The notes: generated by a model from the sequence alone, not told the origin. Counted from the first letter of the stretch, positions 38,526 to 48,010 are shown. The stretch: 64,000 nucleotides of DNA from RPQJ01 sp963762315 (GCA_963762315.1 CAVXKO010000006.1:372001-436000); one strand, 5' to 3'. Numbers and translations are program-made.

Positions 38526-38535
38526 GTGGCATAAT
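38526..38535 (+). promoter_or_regulatory. Candidate extended -10 promoter of the kinase-PilT operon
   Basis: GTGGCATAAT (38526-38535) matches an extended -10 (TGn-CATAAT). The same decamer, within CGCGTGGCATAATC, occurs before metG at 43276-43285, which supports it as a functional element. No -35 is evident. It lies about 100 bp before the start codon. Confidence 0.45.
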
Positions 38536-38637
38536 CCGGCGTTCCGAGGCCGGCGACGTCCCGCCGGCACGACCTTGAATCCGAACCAGGCGTGACCCGA
38601 GGGTTGCATCGCCAGCGAGCCGCATGACGCATCGTCC

Positions 38638-41022
38638 ATGAGTTTCATCACGAACCTGCGGGCCGACCGACTCATCGCCGAGATCAAGGCGACCGAGGAC
38701 AACGGCCAGTCGGAAAACACCAAGGCCCTGGAGAAACTCGCGAAGCTGGGTCCTTCGGCGATTCCGCGCATCATCGACGCGCTGGCGAGCGCAGACAAGC
38801 AGGAGACGGCGGGGTTCGTGAGCGTGTTGTCGACGCTCCTCGACCAGCGCACCTTCCCCCTCGTGGCGTCCGGTCTCGCGGACGGCAACCAGCGCACCGT
38901 CGCAGCCGTCACGTGGGCGCTGTCCACCGGCCGAAACTACCCGGTCAACCTGCTCGTCGGGCTGCTCGAGAACCCCCAGATGCCCAAGAGGCAGGTCGTG
39001 AGCATCATGGCGGCGCAGAAGGCGCGCCTGAACGCGCGCGACGTGCTGCAGCGCGCTTACAGCCAGGAGCCGGCCGAGAAGGCGGCGATGTTCCGCATCG
39101 TCGGCGAGATCGCCGACGAGAGCCTCGTCCCGGAATTGATCAGCCGCCTCGAAGGCAAGGACCCGATCGCACGCACGCACATCATCAACATCCTCTCGCG
39201 CTTCAACCGCCCGGACGTCGCGAAGGCCCTGCAGGGTCAGCTGCACGACACCAACAAGTTCATCCGCCAGGCGGTGCTCAACGCGCTCGCGCGCATGGGC
39301 GGCAACGTGGACGTGGGCCTGCTGTGCGAGGTCCTGCGCGACCCGGACGTCGAGACCCAGCAGAAAGCCATCGACGCCATCGTACGGGCCAACCATCCGG
39401 ACACGATCGAGCACCTCGCGAAAGTGCTGCGCGACGAGGACGAAGGCGCGCGCCGCGCCGCGGTCGAAGTGCTGAACGAGATCGGCACGGCGCAGCACAT
39501 CAAGCACCTGCTGCAATCGATCAAGGACGACGACTGGTGGGTCCGCAGCCGCGCCGCGGATGCGCTCGCGAAGATCGGCGGGCCGCGCGTCATCGAGGCG
39601 TCCCTCGAGCTGATCCGCGACCCGGACGAAGACATCCGCCGCGCCGCCATCGAGATCCTCAACCAGACGAAGGACGAACGCGCCGTCGATTTCCTCATCG
39701 TGGCCACGCGCGACAAGGACTGGTGGGTGCGCGAGCGCGCGGTCGATGCGCTGGCCGAAATCGGCAGCCAGCGCGCCCTGCCCGCGCTGCTCGACCTCGT
39801 CCGCGTCAGCGACGAGCGCTCGCTGCCGACGGTGGTCCGGGCGGTCGGGAAGCTCGGCGCCACCGCGCAGGTCCCCATCCTCGTGCCTTTCCTCGAACAT
39901 GCGGCCAAGGAAGTGCGCCTCGAGGCGATCACCGCGCTCACGCGGCTCGTCGACGACGCCAGCTCCGACGACGTGCGCGCACGGCTCGAAATCATGGGCG
40001 CGAACGGGGACGACCCGACCGTCTGCCACGCGGCCCTGCGCGCCGTCGAGGACCTCGACGCGCGCTTCTCTTCGGGCGCGGTGGCGGTGAGGGACGGCGG
40101 CCGCAAGATGGCGGAACCGGCGCGGACGCTGCTGGTCGAGCGCCCGGACATCGAAGGCCTCATGAAGCAGACCCGCGAATTGCCGCGGCTCGACATTTCC
40201 ACGCTCAAGCCGGGCGAGGTGCTCGAGGGCCGCTACACGTACGTGCAGAAGATCGGCAAGGGCGCGTTCGGCACGGTGCTGCTGATGGAGGACAAGGTCG
40301 TCGACGAGCAGCTTATCCTCAAGTTCCTGAACCCCAACGTGTCGCAGGACGAGGAGATGATGAAGCGATTCGTGCACGAACTGCGCTATTCGCGCAAGAT
40401 CACGCACCGCAACGTCATCCGCATCTACGACTTCCTGTTCATCCGCGGCAACTACGCGATCTCGATGGAGTACTTCCCGTCGCACACGCTAGGCAACGAG
40501 ATCAACGAGAAGCCGCTGCCGCTCGGCAAGGCGGTGCGTTATGCCAGCGACATCGCGACCGGCATGGCCGTCGCGCACCAGCAGGGCATCATCCACCGCG
40601 ACCTGAAGCCCGCCAACGTCCTGATCAACGAGGAAGGCCTCGTCAAGATCGTGGACTTCGGCGTGGCGGCCGCGCAGCACCAGGGCGACACCCAGCTCAC
40701 CAAGACCGGCTACGTGATCGGCTCGCCGAAGTACATGGCGCCCGAGCAGATCCTCGGCAAGAAGGTCGACGAACGAGCAGACATCTACAGCATCGGCGTC
40801 ATCCTCTACGAGATGCTCACGGGCGAGCCGCCGTACCATCGCGGCGACCACATGGCCGTCATGTACCAGCACGTGCAGGGCAAGGCGCGGGCGCCGATCG
40901 AAGCGAACCCGCTGATTCCGCCGGGACTTTCCGAGATCGTCATGAAGGCGATGTCCGTGGACAAGGCCCGGCGCTTCCAGTCGATGGACGAGCTCCGCTC
41001 GGCCCTCGAGAAGTACCTCTGA
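38638..41022 (+). CDS. HEAT-repeat serine/threonine protein kinase
   Basis: 794-residue cytosolic protein without membrane helix. Residues 1-470 are about a dozen HEAT/PBS-type repeats, including two near-identical units with DDDWWVRSRAADALAKIG and DKDWWVRERAVDALAEIG. Residues about 530-794 are a complete Hanks-type kinase: P-loop GKGAFGTV, lysine in LILKFL, HRDLKPANV catalytic loop (about residue 654), DFGVAA and APEQ. All key residues are intact. Two PilT-type ATPase genes follow within 11 bp, so a role in controlling pilus retraction or twitching is likely but inferred. The HEAT array probably binds a regulator or substrate. Confidence 0.88.
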   Translation: MSFITNLRADRLIAEIKATEDNGQSENTKALEKLAKLGPSAIPRIIDALASADKQETAGFVSVLSTLLDQRTFPLVASGLADGNQRTVAAVTWALSTGRNYPVNLLVGLLENPQMPKRQVVSIMAAQKARLNARDVLQRAYSQEPAEKAAMFRIVGEIADESLVPELISRLEGKDPIARTHIINILSRFNRPDVAKALQGQLHDTNKFIRQAVLNALARMGGNVDVGLLCEVLRDPDVETQQKAIDAIVRANHPDTIEHLAKVLRDEDEGARRAAVEVLNEIGTAQHIKHLLQSIKDDDWWVRSRAADALAKIGGPRVIEASLELIRDPDEDIRRAAIEILNQTKDERAVDFLIVATRDKDWWVRERAVDALAEIGSQRALPALLDLVRVSDERSLPTVVRAVGKLGATAQVPILVPFLEHAAKEVRLEAITALTRLVDDASSDDVRARLEIMGANGDDPTVCHAALRAVEDLDARFSSGAVAVRDGGRKMAEPARTLLVERPDIEGLMKQTRELPRLDISTLKPGEVLEGRYTYVQKIGKGAFGTVLLMEDKVVDEQLILKFLNPNVSQDEEMMKRFVHELRYSRKITHRNVIRIYDFLFIRGNYAISMEYFPSHTLGNEINEKPLPLGKAVRYASDIATGMAVAHQQGIIHRDLKPANVLINEEGLVKIVDFGVAAAQHQGDTQLTKTGYVIGSPKYMAPEQILGKKVDERADIYSIGVILYEMLTGEPPYHRGDHMAVMYQHVQGKARAPIEANPLIPPGLSEIVMKAMSVDKARRFQSMDELRSALEKYL

Positions 41023-41032
41023 GGCGCGCACC

Positions 41033-42130
41033 CTGGCACGTATAGACGCATTCCTGAAGCTCGGTGCCTCGCAGGGCTGCTCCGACGTCCACCTGGCCGT
41101 CGGCGTCCCGCCCATGCTGCGCATGAACGGCGACCTGCTGCCGATCAAGTTCCGCAATCTCGCCGAGGCGGAACTCGAAAGCTACGTCACGGAGATCCTC
41201 AAGCCGTCCCACCAGGACGACTTCCGCAAGGGCCACGACATCGACTTCTCGTACGTGTCCGAGGAGGGGAGCCGCTTCCGCGTCAACGTGTTCCACAAGG
41301 ACACCGGCGTCGGCGCGGTGTTCCGGGCCATCCCGTCCGAGGTGCCTTCGATCGACACGCTGAACCTGCCGCCGATCGTGAAGAAATTCTGCGACTACCA
41401 CCAGGGAATGGTGCTGGTCACGGGCTCGACGGGCACGGGCAAGTCGACGACGCTCGCGGCGATGATCGACCTGCTGAACCGCACGCGCAAGCTCAACATC
41501 ATCAGCCTCGAGGACCCGATCGAGTTCGTCCACCGCAGCAAGCAGTCGCAGGTGATCCAGCGCGAACTGCACACGCACCTGCCCTCGTTCGCCGAGGGCG
41601 TGCGGGCCGCCATGCGCGAGGACCCCGACGTCATCCTCGTCGGCGAACTGCGCGACGCGGACACGGTGCGGTGGGCCATGACGGCCGCGGAGACCGGGCA
41701 CCTCGTGCTCGGCACGCTCCACACGACGAGCGCGGTGAAGACGATCGATCGCATGGTGGACGCGCTGCCGGCGGAAGAGCGCGAGCAGACCAAGAGCTTC
41801 CTGTCGCAGGGCCTGCTCGGCGTCGTCACCCAGGTGCTGGTGCGCACGCCGGACCTGCGCGGCCGCCGGGCGGTGTGCGAGGTAATGGTCATGAACCGCG
41901 CCATCGGCAAGCTGGTCATGACCGATCAGACGCACATGGTCCCGTCGCAGGTACAGACCGGCAGGGAACTCGGGATGCAGACCATGGACCAGGCGTTGCT
42001 CGCCGCGATCCAGGCGCGCGAGGTCGACCCGGAGGATGCCTTCATCTACGCGGTCGACAAGAAGCCGTTCACCCGCTACATCGCCGATGGCACCGCAGTG
42101 CTCAAGGCCGACGTGACGCAGGGGATGTGA
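41033..42130 (+). CDS. PilT/PilU-family pilus retraction ATPase (first copy, CTG start)
   Basis: About 365-residue hexameric secretion ATPase. Walker A is GSTGTGKSTT (about residues 129-138), the Asp box/Walker B is VILVGELRDADT (about 200-211) and the His box is GTLHTTSAVKTIDR. The conserved N-terminal domain (ARIDAFLKLGASQGCSDVHL) precedes the first in-frame ATG at 41114, so the real start must be upstream. No ATG, GTG or TTG was found in frame after the kinase stop; CTG at 41033 with GAGG nine bases upstream fits. A start-codon error is the alternative. Probably works with the next gene and is regulated by the kinase. Confidence 0.85.
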   Translation: MARIDAFLKLGASQGCSDVHLAVGVPPMLRMNGDLLPIKFRNLAEAELESYVTEILKPSHQDDFRKGHDIDFSYVSEEGSRFRVNVFHKDTGVGAVFRAIPSEVPSIDTLNLPPIVKKFCDYHQGMVLVTGSTGTGKSTTLAAMIDLLNRTRKLNIISLEDPIEFVHRSKQSQVIQRELHTHLPSFAEGVRAAMREDPDVILVGELRDADTVRWAMTAAETGHLVLGTLHTTSAVKTIDRMVDALPAEEREQTKSFLSQGLLGVVTQVLVRTPDLRGRRAVCEVMVMNRAIGKLVMTDQTHMVPSQVQTGRELGMQTMDQALLAAIQAREVDPEDAFIYAVDKKPFTRYIADGTAVLKADVTQGM

Positions 42131-42131
42131 C

Positions 42132-43238
42132 GTGACCACCGAAGTCACCGCCGTCGCCGAAGCCGCTCCCGCGGCCTCGCGGCGTATCGACGAGTACCTG
42201 CGCGAGGTCCTCGCCAGGAGCGGCTCGGACCTGCACTTCGTCGCCGGCGACCCGCCGCGCATCCGCCTCTACGGCGAACTGCACGCCCTGCGCGACGAGA
42301 AGCTCGAGGCCGACCGGGTCAAGGGCATGCTCGAGGAGATCATGACGCGCCGGGCGCTGCAGCAGCTCGAAACGAAGGACGGCGCGGACTTCGCCTACTC
42401 GATCCCCGGTGTTTCCCGTTTCCGCGTCAACGTGTTCCGGCACATCGCCGGGCTCGGCGCCGTGTTCCGCGCCATCCCGTCGAAGGCGCTCACGCTCGAT
42501 CAACTCAACATGCCCGAGGCCGTGCGCAGCCTGTGCCGCGTCAACAACGGGCTCATCCTCGTCACGGGCAAGACCGGCTCGGGAAAGTCGACGTCGCTCG
42601 CCGCGATGCTGGACGACCTGAACGCGCGCCTGAAGGGCCACATCCTCACCATCGAGGATCCGATCGAATTCGTGCACGCGCGCAAGAACTGCCTCGTCAG
42701 CCAGCGCGAAGTGGGCGTGCACAGCCCGAGTTTCGCCGAAGCGCTGCACTCGGCCCTGCGCGAGGACCCCGACGTGGTGCTGGTAGGCGAGTTGCGCGAC
42801 CTCGAGACCATGAGCATCGCGGTGACCGCGGCGGAGATGGGCATTCTCGTGATGGGCACCCTGCACACGAACGGCGCCGCGGCGACCGTCGACCGCATCG
42901 TGAACGCCTTCCCGTCGGACAAGCAGAGCCACGTGCGCACCATGCTTTCGACGTCGCTGCGCGGCGTGATCTCGCAGCAGCTGGTCCCGCGCGCCGACAA
43001 GCGCGGCCGCGTCGCGGCCCTCGAGATCCTGATCAACACGCCGGCGGTCTCGAACCTCATCCGCCAGGGCAAGCTCGACCAGCTCGAAAACACCATGCAG
43101 AGCGGCGGCATCCACGGCATGCGCACCATGGACTCGGCGATCCAGGAACTGCTCGACAAGGGCGTGATCTCGGGCCGCGCGGCCTACGAGAAGGCCATCA
43201 ACAAGTCGCGGTTCGAGCACCTGAAGGAAATGGGCTGA
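42132..43238 (+). CDS. PilT/PilU-family pilus retraction ATPase (second copy)
   Basis: 368-residue paralogue of the preceding gene, with Walker A GKTGSGKSTS (about residues 144-153), VVLVGELRDLETM and GTLHTNGAAATVDRI. The C-terminus (MDSAIQELLDKGVISGRAAYEKAINKSRFEHL) is PilU-like. GTG start one base after the stop of the first copy. In Pseudomonas PilT and PilU act together in type IV pilus retraction; here the pair sits beside a protein kinase and no pilin genes are in the window. Confidence 0.88.
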   Translation: MTTEVTAVAEAAPAASRRIDEYLREVLARSGSDLHFVAGDPPRIRLYGELHALRDEKLEADRVKGMLEEIMTRRALQQLETKDGADFAYSIPGVSRFRVNVFRHIAGLGAVFRAIPSKALTLDQLNMPEAVRSLCRVNNGLILVTGKTGSGKSTSLAAMLDDLNARLKGHILTIEDPIEFVHARKNCLVSQREVGVHSPSFAEALHSALREDPDVVLVGELRDLETMSIAVTAAEMGILVMGTLHTNGAAATVDRIVNAFPSDKQSHVRTMLSTSLRGVISQQLVPRADKRGRVAALEILINTPAVSNLIRQGKLDQLENTMQSGGIHGMRTMDSAIQELLDKGVISGRAAYEKAINKSRFEHLKEMG

Positions 43239-43275
43239 GCCGGCACTGACGCAACCGGGCCCCGCGGGGCCGCGC

Positions 43276-43285
43276 GTGGCATAAT
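43276..43285 (+). promoter_or_regulatory. Candidate extended -10 promoter of metG
   Basis: GTGGCATAAT, 29 bp before the metG ATG, is identical to the element before the HEAT-kinase gene. It is an extended -10 pattern without a visible -35. Confidence 0.45.
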
Positions 43286-43314
43286 CGTGCGCCTTTTCCG
43301 CACGCACGCGCACC

Positions 43315-45402
43315 ATGACCTCCGCCCACCGCCGCACGATCCTCGCCACCAGCGCCCTGCCCTACGCGAACGGCGCCCCGCACCTCGGCCACATGGTCGA
43401 ATACGTGCAGACGGACATCTGGGTGCGCTTCCAGCGCATGCGCGGCCACGATTGCCTGTTCATCTGGGCCAGCGACGCGCACGGCACCCCCATCATGCTC
43501 AAGGCCCGCCAGGAAGGGATAACGCCCGAGCAGCTCATCGAGCGCATCGGCGCCGAGCAGCGGCGCGACTTCGGCGAATTCGACATCTCGTACGACAATT
43601 TCCACACCACGCACTCCGACGAGAACCGCGAAGTCACCTACGACATCTACCGGAAACTCTCGGCCGCCGGCCACATCCGCCGCGAGACGATCGTGCAGGC
43701 GTATGACGAGCAGGCGAGGATGTTCCTGCCCGACCGCTACGTGCGCGGCACCTGCCCGAAGTGCGGAGCGCTCGACCAGTACGGGGACAGCTGCGAGGTC
43801 TGCGGCGCCACCTACACTCCGGCGGACCTGATCAACGCGGTCTCGGTGGTGAGCGGCACGCCCCCCGTGCAGCGCGAATCCGAGCACCTGTTCTTCAAGC
43901 TCGGCGACTTCGAGCCGATGCTGCGAGAGTGGACGGGCTCCGGCCGACTGCAGGCGGCCGTGACGGCCAAGCTCGAGGAATGGTTCGGCGCGGGCCTGCG
44001 CGACTGGGACATTTCCCGGGACGAGCCGTACTTCGGCTTCGAGATCCCCGGCGAGAAGGGCAAGTACTTCTACGTCTGGCTCGACGCGCCGATCGGCTAT
44101 CTCTCGAGCTTCCTGCAGTATTGCCGCCGCACCGGCCTCGATTTCGACCGCTACTGGAAACCCGGCAGCGATGCGGAGGTCTACCACTTCATCGGCAAGG
44201 ACATCGTCTATTTCCACACGCTGTTCTGGCCGGCCGTGCTCACGGGCGCGGGCTACCGCCCGCCGACCTCCGTGTTCGCGCACGGGTTCCTCACGGTCAA
44301 CGGCCAGAAAATGTCGAAGTCGCGCGGCACGCTCATCTCCGCGCGCGCGTGGCTCGACCACCTGCCGGCCGAGTATCTGCGCTACTACTTCGCATCGCGG
44401 CTCGGCGACGGCGTCGAGGACCTCGACCTCAGCCTCGATGACTTCACCGCCAAGGTGAACTCCGACATCGTCGGCAAGCTCGTGAACATCGCCAGCCGCT
44501 GCGCCGGCTTCATCGTGCGCGGCTCGGACGGGCGCCTGGCGGACAAGCTCGCCGAACCTGCGCTGCAGGACGAGTTCGTCGCGGCCGGCGAGCGCATCGC
44601 CGCGCTCTACGAAGCGCGCGACCTCGCCGGTGCCGTGCGCGAAATCATGGCGCTCACCGACAGGGCGAACCTCTACATCGACCAGCGCAAGCCCTGGCTG
44701 GCGGCCAAGGATCCCGCTCGCGCCGCGGAAGTCCAGGCCGTCTGCACGCAAGGCATCAACCTGTTCCGCGTGCTCGCGTTGTACCTGAAGCCCGTGATGC
44801 CGAAGCTCGCGGCGGGAGCCGAGAAATTCCTCGGCCTGCCCGCGCAGTCCTGGCCGGACATCGCCCGCCCGCTGCTCGGCACGACCATCAACGCCTACGA
44901 ACCACTCGCCACCCGCGTCGACCCCGCGGCCGTCAAGGCGCTGCTGGGTGCTTCGGCGGAGACCCTGAAGCCTTCGGGCATTCCGCAGGCCGCCGCTTCG
45001 CCCACGCCGCCGGCCAGCGCGAAAGCGACGGCGGCAAAGGTTGCGCCCGCGCCGGCCGCTGACGGGCCGGCACCGACGATCTCGATCGAGGAGTTCGGCA
45101 AAGTCGACCTGCGCATCGCGCGCGTCGACTCCGCGGAACTCGTCGAAGGCGCCGACAAGCTCCTCAAGCTCGGGGTCGACCTCGGCGGTGACGGCAAGCG
45201 CACGATCTTCGCGGGCATCCGTTCGGCCTACGAGCCAGCGCAGCTCGTGGGGCGCTTCGTCGTCGTGGTCGCGAACCTCGCGCCGCGCAAGATGCGCTTC
45301 GGCACATCCGAGGGCATGGTCCTGGCGGCCGGGCCGGGCGGCAAGGACGTCTTCCTGGTTTCCCCCGACGCCGGCGGCGAGCCGGGCATGAAGGTGAAAT
45401 AG
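43315..45402 (+). CDS. metG: Methionyl-tRNA synthetase
   Basis: 695-residue class Ia synthetase. The HIGH-type motif lies in PYANGAPHLGHM (about residues 16-27), zinc-binding cysteines in CPKCGALDQYGDSCEVCG (about 147-164) and KMSKS in GQKMSKSRG (about 329-337). A Pro/Ala-rich linker (560-590) connects to a complete C-terminal tRNA-binding domain (FGKVDLRIARVDSAELVEGADKLLKL) used for dimerisation. E. coli MetG is 677 residues. Upstream of the rnf operon, as in Pseudomonas. Confidence 0.97.
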   Translation: MTSAHRRTILATSALPYANGAPHLGHMVEYVQTDIWVRFQRMRGHDCLFIWASDAHGTPIMLKARQEGITPEQLIERIGAEQRRDFGEFDISYDNFHTTHSDENREVTYDIYRKLSAAGHIRRETIVQAYDEQARMFLPDRYVRGTCPKCGALDQYGDSCEVCGATYTPADLINAVSVVSGTPPVQRESEHLFFKLGDFEPMLREWTGSGRLQAAVTAKLEEWFGAGLRDWDISRDEPYFGFEIPGEKGKYFYVWLDAPIGYLSSFLQYCRRTGLDFDRYWKPGSDAEVYHFIGKDIVYFHTLFWPAVLTGAGYRPPTSVFAHGFLTVNGQKMSKSRGTLISARAWLDHLPAEYLRYYFASRLGDGVEDLDLSLDDFTAKVNSDIVGKLVNIASRCAGFIVRGSDGRLADKLAEPALQDEFVAAGERIAALYEARDLAGAVREIMALTDRANLYIDQRKPWLAAKDPARAAEVQAVCTQGINLFRVLALYLKPVMPKLAAGAEKFLGLPAQSWPDIARPLLGTTINAYEPLATRVDPAAVKALLGASAETLKPSGIPQAAASPTPPASAKATAAKVAPAPAADGPAPTISIEEFGKVDLRIARVDSAELVEGADKLLKLGVDLGGDGKRTIFAGIRSAYEPAQLVGRFVVVVANLAPRKMRFGTSEGMVLAAGPGGKDVFLVSPDAGGEPGMKVK

Positions 45403-45418
45403 CACCGCGGAGGACACG

Positions 45419-46000
45419 ATGGCGGAGCTCCTGCTCCTGGCGCTCGGCGCGAGCCTCGTCAATCATTTCGCCGTCACGAGCCTGCCCGGCCTGCGGCCGG
45501 TCGCCGGCCCCAGCGACCGTGTCGAGGCGGCGGCCGCCATGGGAGTCGCGGTGCTCTGCGTGTTGCCGCTGGCCAGCGGCATCGCCGACATCGTTGCACG
45601 CGCCGTGCTGGCGCCCTTCGCGCTCGGCAATCTCGACACCCTGGTGCTCATGCTCCTCGTCGCCACGCTCGCGACGCTCGCCGACGCCTTGCTCGAGTAT
45701 GCGCGCCCGCGATTGCACGAACGACTGCGAGCCTTCGTGCCGCTCCTTGCGACGAACTGCGCCGTGCTCGGCGTGGGGTTCGTCCGCATCGAGCAGAGGC
45801 CGTCGTTCTTCGAGTCCTTCGGCTACGGCGCGATCGCCGCGGGGGTCTTCGCGTTCGTGCTCGTCCTGTTCACCGCGCTCGACGAACGTGTCGATGCCAG
45901 CGACGTGCCGCGGGCATTCCGCGGCGCACCGATCGCGCTGGTGTCGGCGGGCCTCGTCGCATTGGCGTTCGTCGGTCTCGGCGGGCTCGGCACGCGATGA
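45419..46000 (+). CDS. rnfA: Rnf complex subunit RnfA, lacking the first conserved cysteine
   Basis: 193-residue inner-membrane subunit of the Rnf ion-translocating ferredoxin:NAD oxidoreductase. Overall order of helices and the distal motif LLATNCAVLGVGF and ADVPRAFRG/IALVSAGLVALAF match RsxA. In the first helical hairpin, E. coli has FLGLCPFMG; here it reads LPGLRPVAG, so the first cluster-ligand cysteine is arginine. Only the TNC cysteine remains at a ligand position (one other cysteine, VLCVLP, is not at a conserved site). ATGA overlap with rnfB. Confidence 0.86.
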   Translation: MAELLLLALGASLVNHFAVTSLPGLRPVAGPSDRVEAAAAMGVAVLCVLPLASGIADIVARAVLAPFALGNLDTLVLMLLVATLATLADALLEYARPRLHERLRAFVPLLATNCAVLGVGFVRIEQRPSFFESFGYGAIAAGVFAFVLVLFTALDERVDASDVPRAFRGAPIALVSAGLVALAFVGLGGLGTR

Positions 46001-46536
46001 CCCTCGTGTCAACGCTGCCCGGACTCTTGACGCTCGCAGCGCTGGCCGCGAGCCTGGGCGGCCTGCTCGGCTGGTCCGCTGCCCGCGGTCCGCGGGATTC
46101 GGGTTCCGTGGCGGAGCGCATCGATGCCCTGCTCCCGCAGACGCAGTGCGGTCGCTGCACTTACGCGGGGTGCAAGCCCTACGCGCAAGCCATTGCGGCC
46201 GGTGAAGCGGACATCAATCGCTGCCCACCGGGCGGAGAGTTGACGATCCGCGCGCTCGCGGACCTGCTTGGACGCGATCCGCAGCCGCTCGCGCCCGAAG
46301 TCGGCCCGGCGCAGCCGCCGCAGGTCGCGTGGATCGACGAAGCGCGCTGCATCGGCTGCGCGCGATGCATTCCCGCCTGTCCAGTGGACGCCATCGTCGG
46401 TGCGCAGAAACTGGCCCACACGGTGATTGCAGCCCATTGCACGGGTTGCGAGTTGTGCCTGCCGCCCTGCCCGGTGGACTGTATCGAACTGCGCGTCGTC
46501 GAAGCCGTCGACGAGCGCCTGCATCGGGCCGCCTGA
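45997..46536 (+). CDS. rnfB: Rnf complex iron-sulfur subunit RnfB
   Basis: 179-residue subunit anchored by one N-terminal helix (residues 5-28). An Fe-S domain CGRCTYAGC plus Cys 16 residues later (C-x2-C-x4-C-x16-C) is followed by two ferredoxin [4Fe-4S] motifs, CIGCARCIPACP and CTGCELCLPPCP. All cluster ligands are intact, in contrast to RnfA and RnfE. It accepts electrons from ferredoxin. Coupled to rnfA by ATGA. Confidence 0.93.
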   Translation: MTLVSTLPGLLTLAALAASLGGLLGWSAARGPRDSGSVAERIDALLPQTQCGRCTYAGCKPYAQAIAAGEADINRCPPGGELTIRALADLLGRDPQPLAPEVGPAQPPQVAWIDEARCIGCARCIPACPVDAIVGAQKLAHTVIAAHCTGCELCLPPCPVDCIELRVVEAVDERLHRAA

Positions 46537-46545
46537 GCCAGCCGC

Positions 46546-48006
46546 ATGTCCTCCGCCTCGGCATTTCCCGCCGGCCTGCGACTCCCCGCGCACAAGAGCG
46601 AGGCCATGGCCCCCGCGCTCGCGAACGCGCCGGCGCCTTCGCAGGCGATCGTCTCGCTCGACCAGGGTTCGGGCCGCGCGGCGCTGCCTTGCGTCGAAGC
46701 CGGCGAGCGAGTGCGCGTCGGCACGGCCATCGGCATCGATCCCGAGACGCGTAATCGAGTGCTGCACGCGCCGGTCGCGGGCGTGATCCGCGCAGTCGAG
46801 CCGCGCGTCATCGCGACGGGCGCCGGCCACGGGCTGTGCGTCGTGATCGACAACGATGGCACCGGCGATCGCGATCCGGCCCTCGAGCCGATCGACGACG
46901 CCGAGCGCATGCCGGCACCGCAATGGATCGAATGCCTGGCGAACTCAGGCGTCGTCGGTCTCGGCGGCGCCGCGTTCCCGACGGCCGTGAAGCTCGCAGC
47001 CGCGCTTGCGCGGGAGGCGACCCATCTCGTCCTGAACGGTGCAGAATGCGAACCCTGGATCTGCTGCGATGACGCGCTGATGCGTGCACGGGCGCCGCGC
47101 ATCCTGCTCGGCGCGCGACTGCTGCTGCGCGCGAGCGGCGCAGGACGCTGCACCATCGCCGTCGAGGACGACAAGCCCGAGGCGATCGCGGCGCTCCAGG
47201 CGGCCTTTTCGAGACAGCCTGACGAGCGCATCACGATCCGGGCCGTTCCCGCCGTCTATCCGGCGGGCGCCGAACGGCAACTGCTCACGACGATTACCGG
47301 CATCGAAGTGCCGAGCGGCAGCGTGCCGTCGCAGAGCGGCCTGCTGTGCCAGAACGTCGGCACTGCCGCAGCCGTCGCCGATTTTGCAGTCACGGGTGAG
47401 CCGTGCGTCCGGCGCATCGTGACGATCAATGGCAGCGGTGTCGTGCGGCCCGGCAATCTCGACGCGCTGATCGGCACGCCGATCGCGGAGTTGATGGCGC
47501 ACTGTGGCGGATACCGCGGCACGCCGGAGCGGCTCATCGCCGGCGGCCCGCTGACCGGGCGCGCCCTGCCAGACGACGGGATCGGGCTGACCAAGGCCAT
47601 GAACTGCCTCGTGGCGGCTTCGACGCTCGACCTCGCGCCCCGTGGCGCGGAAATGCCGTGCATACGCTGCGGAAACTGCGCGGATGTCTGTCCTGCCGGA
47701 CTGTTGCCGCAGCAACTGCACCGCTGGGTCCAGGCCGGCGACCTCGAACAGGCCGGCACGCGGGGCTTGCTCGATTGCATCGAGTGCGCCTGCTGCGATT
47801 ACGTGTGCCCGAGCCGGATTCCACTGACGCAGCGCTTTTGCGAGGCGAAGTCCGCGCTGGCCGCGCGCGAGGAACGCGTGCGCCGCGCCGCCGACGCGCG
47901 CTGGCGATTCGAGCGTCACCAGGCTCGGCTGCAGGCCGACGCGGAGGCCGAACGCCGCGCATTCGATGAAGCCCGTCGTCGCGCCCGCAACGACGGAGCG
48001 AGCTAG
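46546..48006 (+). CDS. rnfC: Rnf complex subunit RnfC
   Basis: 486-residue peripheral subunit with flavin/NADH-binding and iron-sulfur domains. Visible: an N-terminal barrel-sandwich segment (HAPVAGVIRAVEPR), the GLGGAAFPTAVKL glycine-rich NADH/FMN site, and two [4Fe-4S] motifs, CIRCGNCADVCPAGLLPQQL and CIECACCDYVCPSRIPL. The C-terminus is short compared with E. coli RsxC (740) because the long Ala/Lys-rich tail is absent. Length is nearer to the core size in other bacteria. Confidence 0.93.
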   Translation: MSSASAFPAGLRLPAHKSEAMAPALANAPAPSQAIVSLDQGSGRAALPCVEAGERVRVGTAIGIDPETRNRVLHAPVAGVIRAVEPRVIATGAGHGLCVVIDNDGTGDRDPALEPIDDAERMPAPQWIECLANSGVVGLGGAAFPTAVKLAAALAREATHLVLNGAECEPWICCDDALMRARAPRILLGARLLLRASGAGRCTIAVEDDKPEAIAALQAAFSRQPDERITIRAVPAVYPAGAERQLLTTITGIEVPSGSVPSQSGLLCQNVGTAAAVADFAVTGEPCVRRIVTINGSGVVRPGNLDALIGTPIAELMAHCGGYRGTPERLIAGGPLTGRALPDDGIGLTKAMNCLVAASTLDLAPRGAEMPCIRCGNCADVCPAGLLPQQLHRWVQAGDLEQAGTRGLLDCIECACCDYVCPSRIPLTQRFCEAKSALAAREERVRRAADARWRFERHQARLQADAEAERRAFDEARRRARNDGAS

Positions 48007-48010
48007 CACC

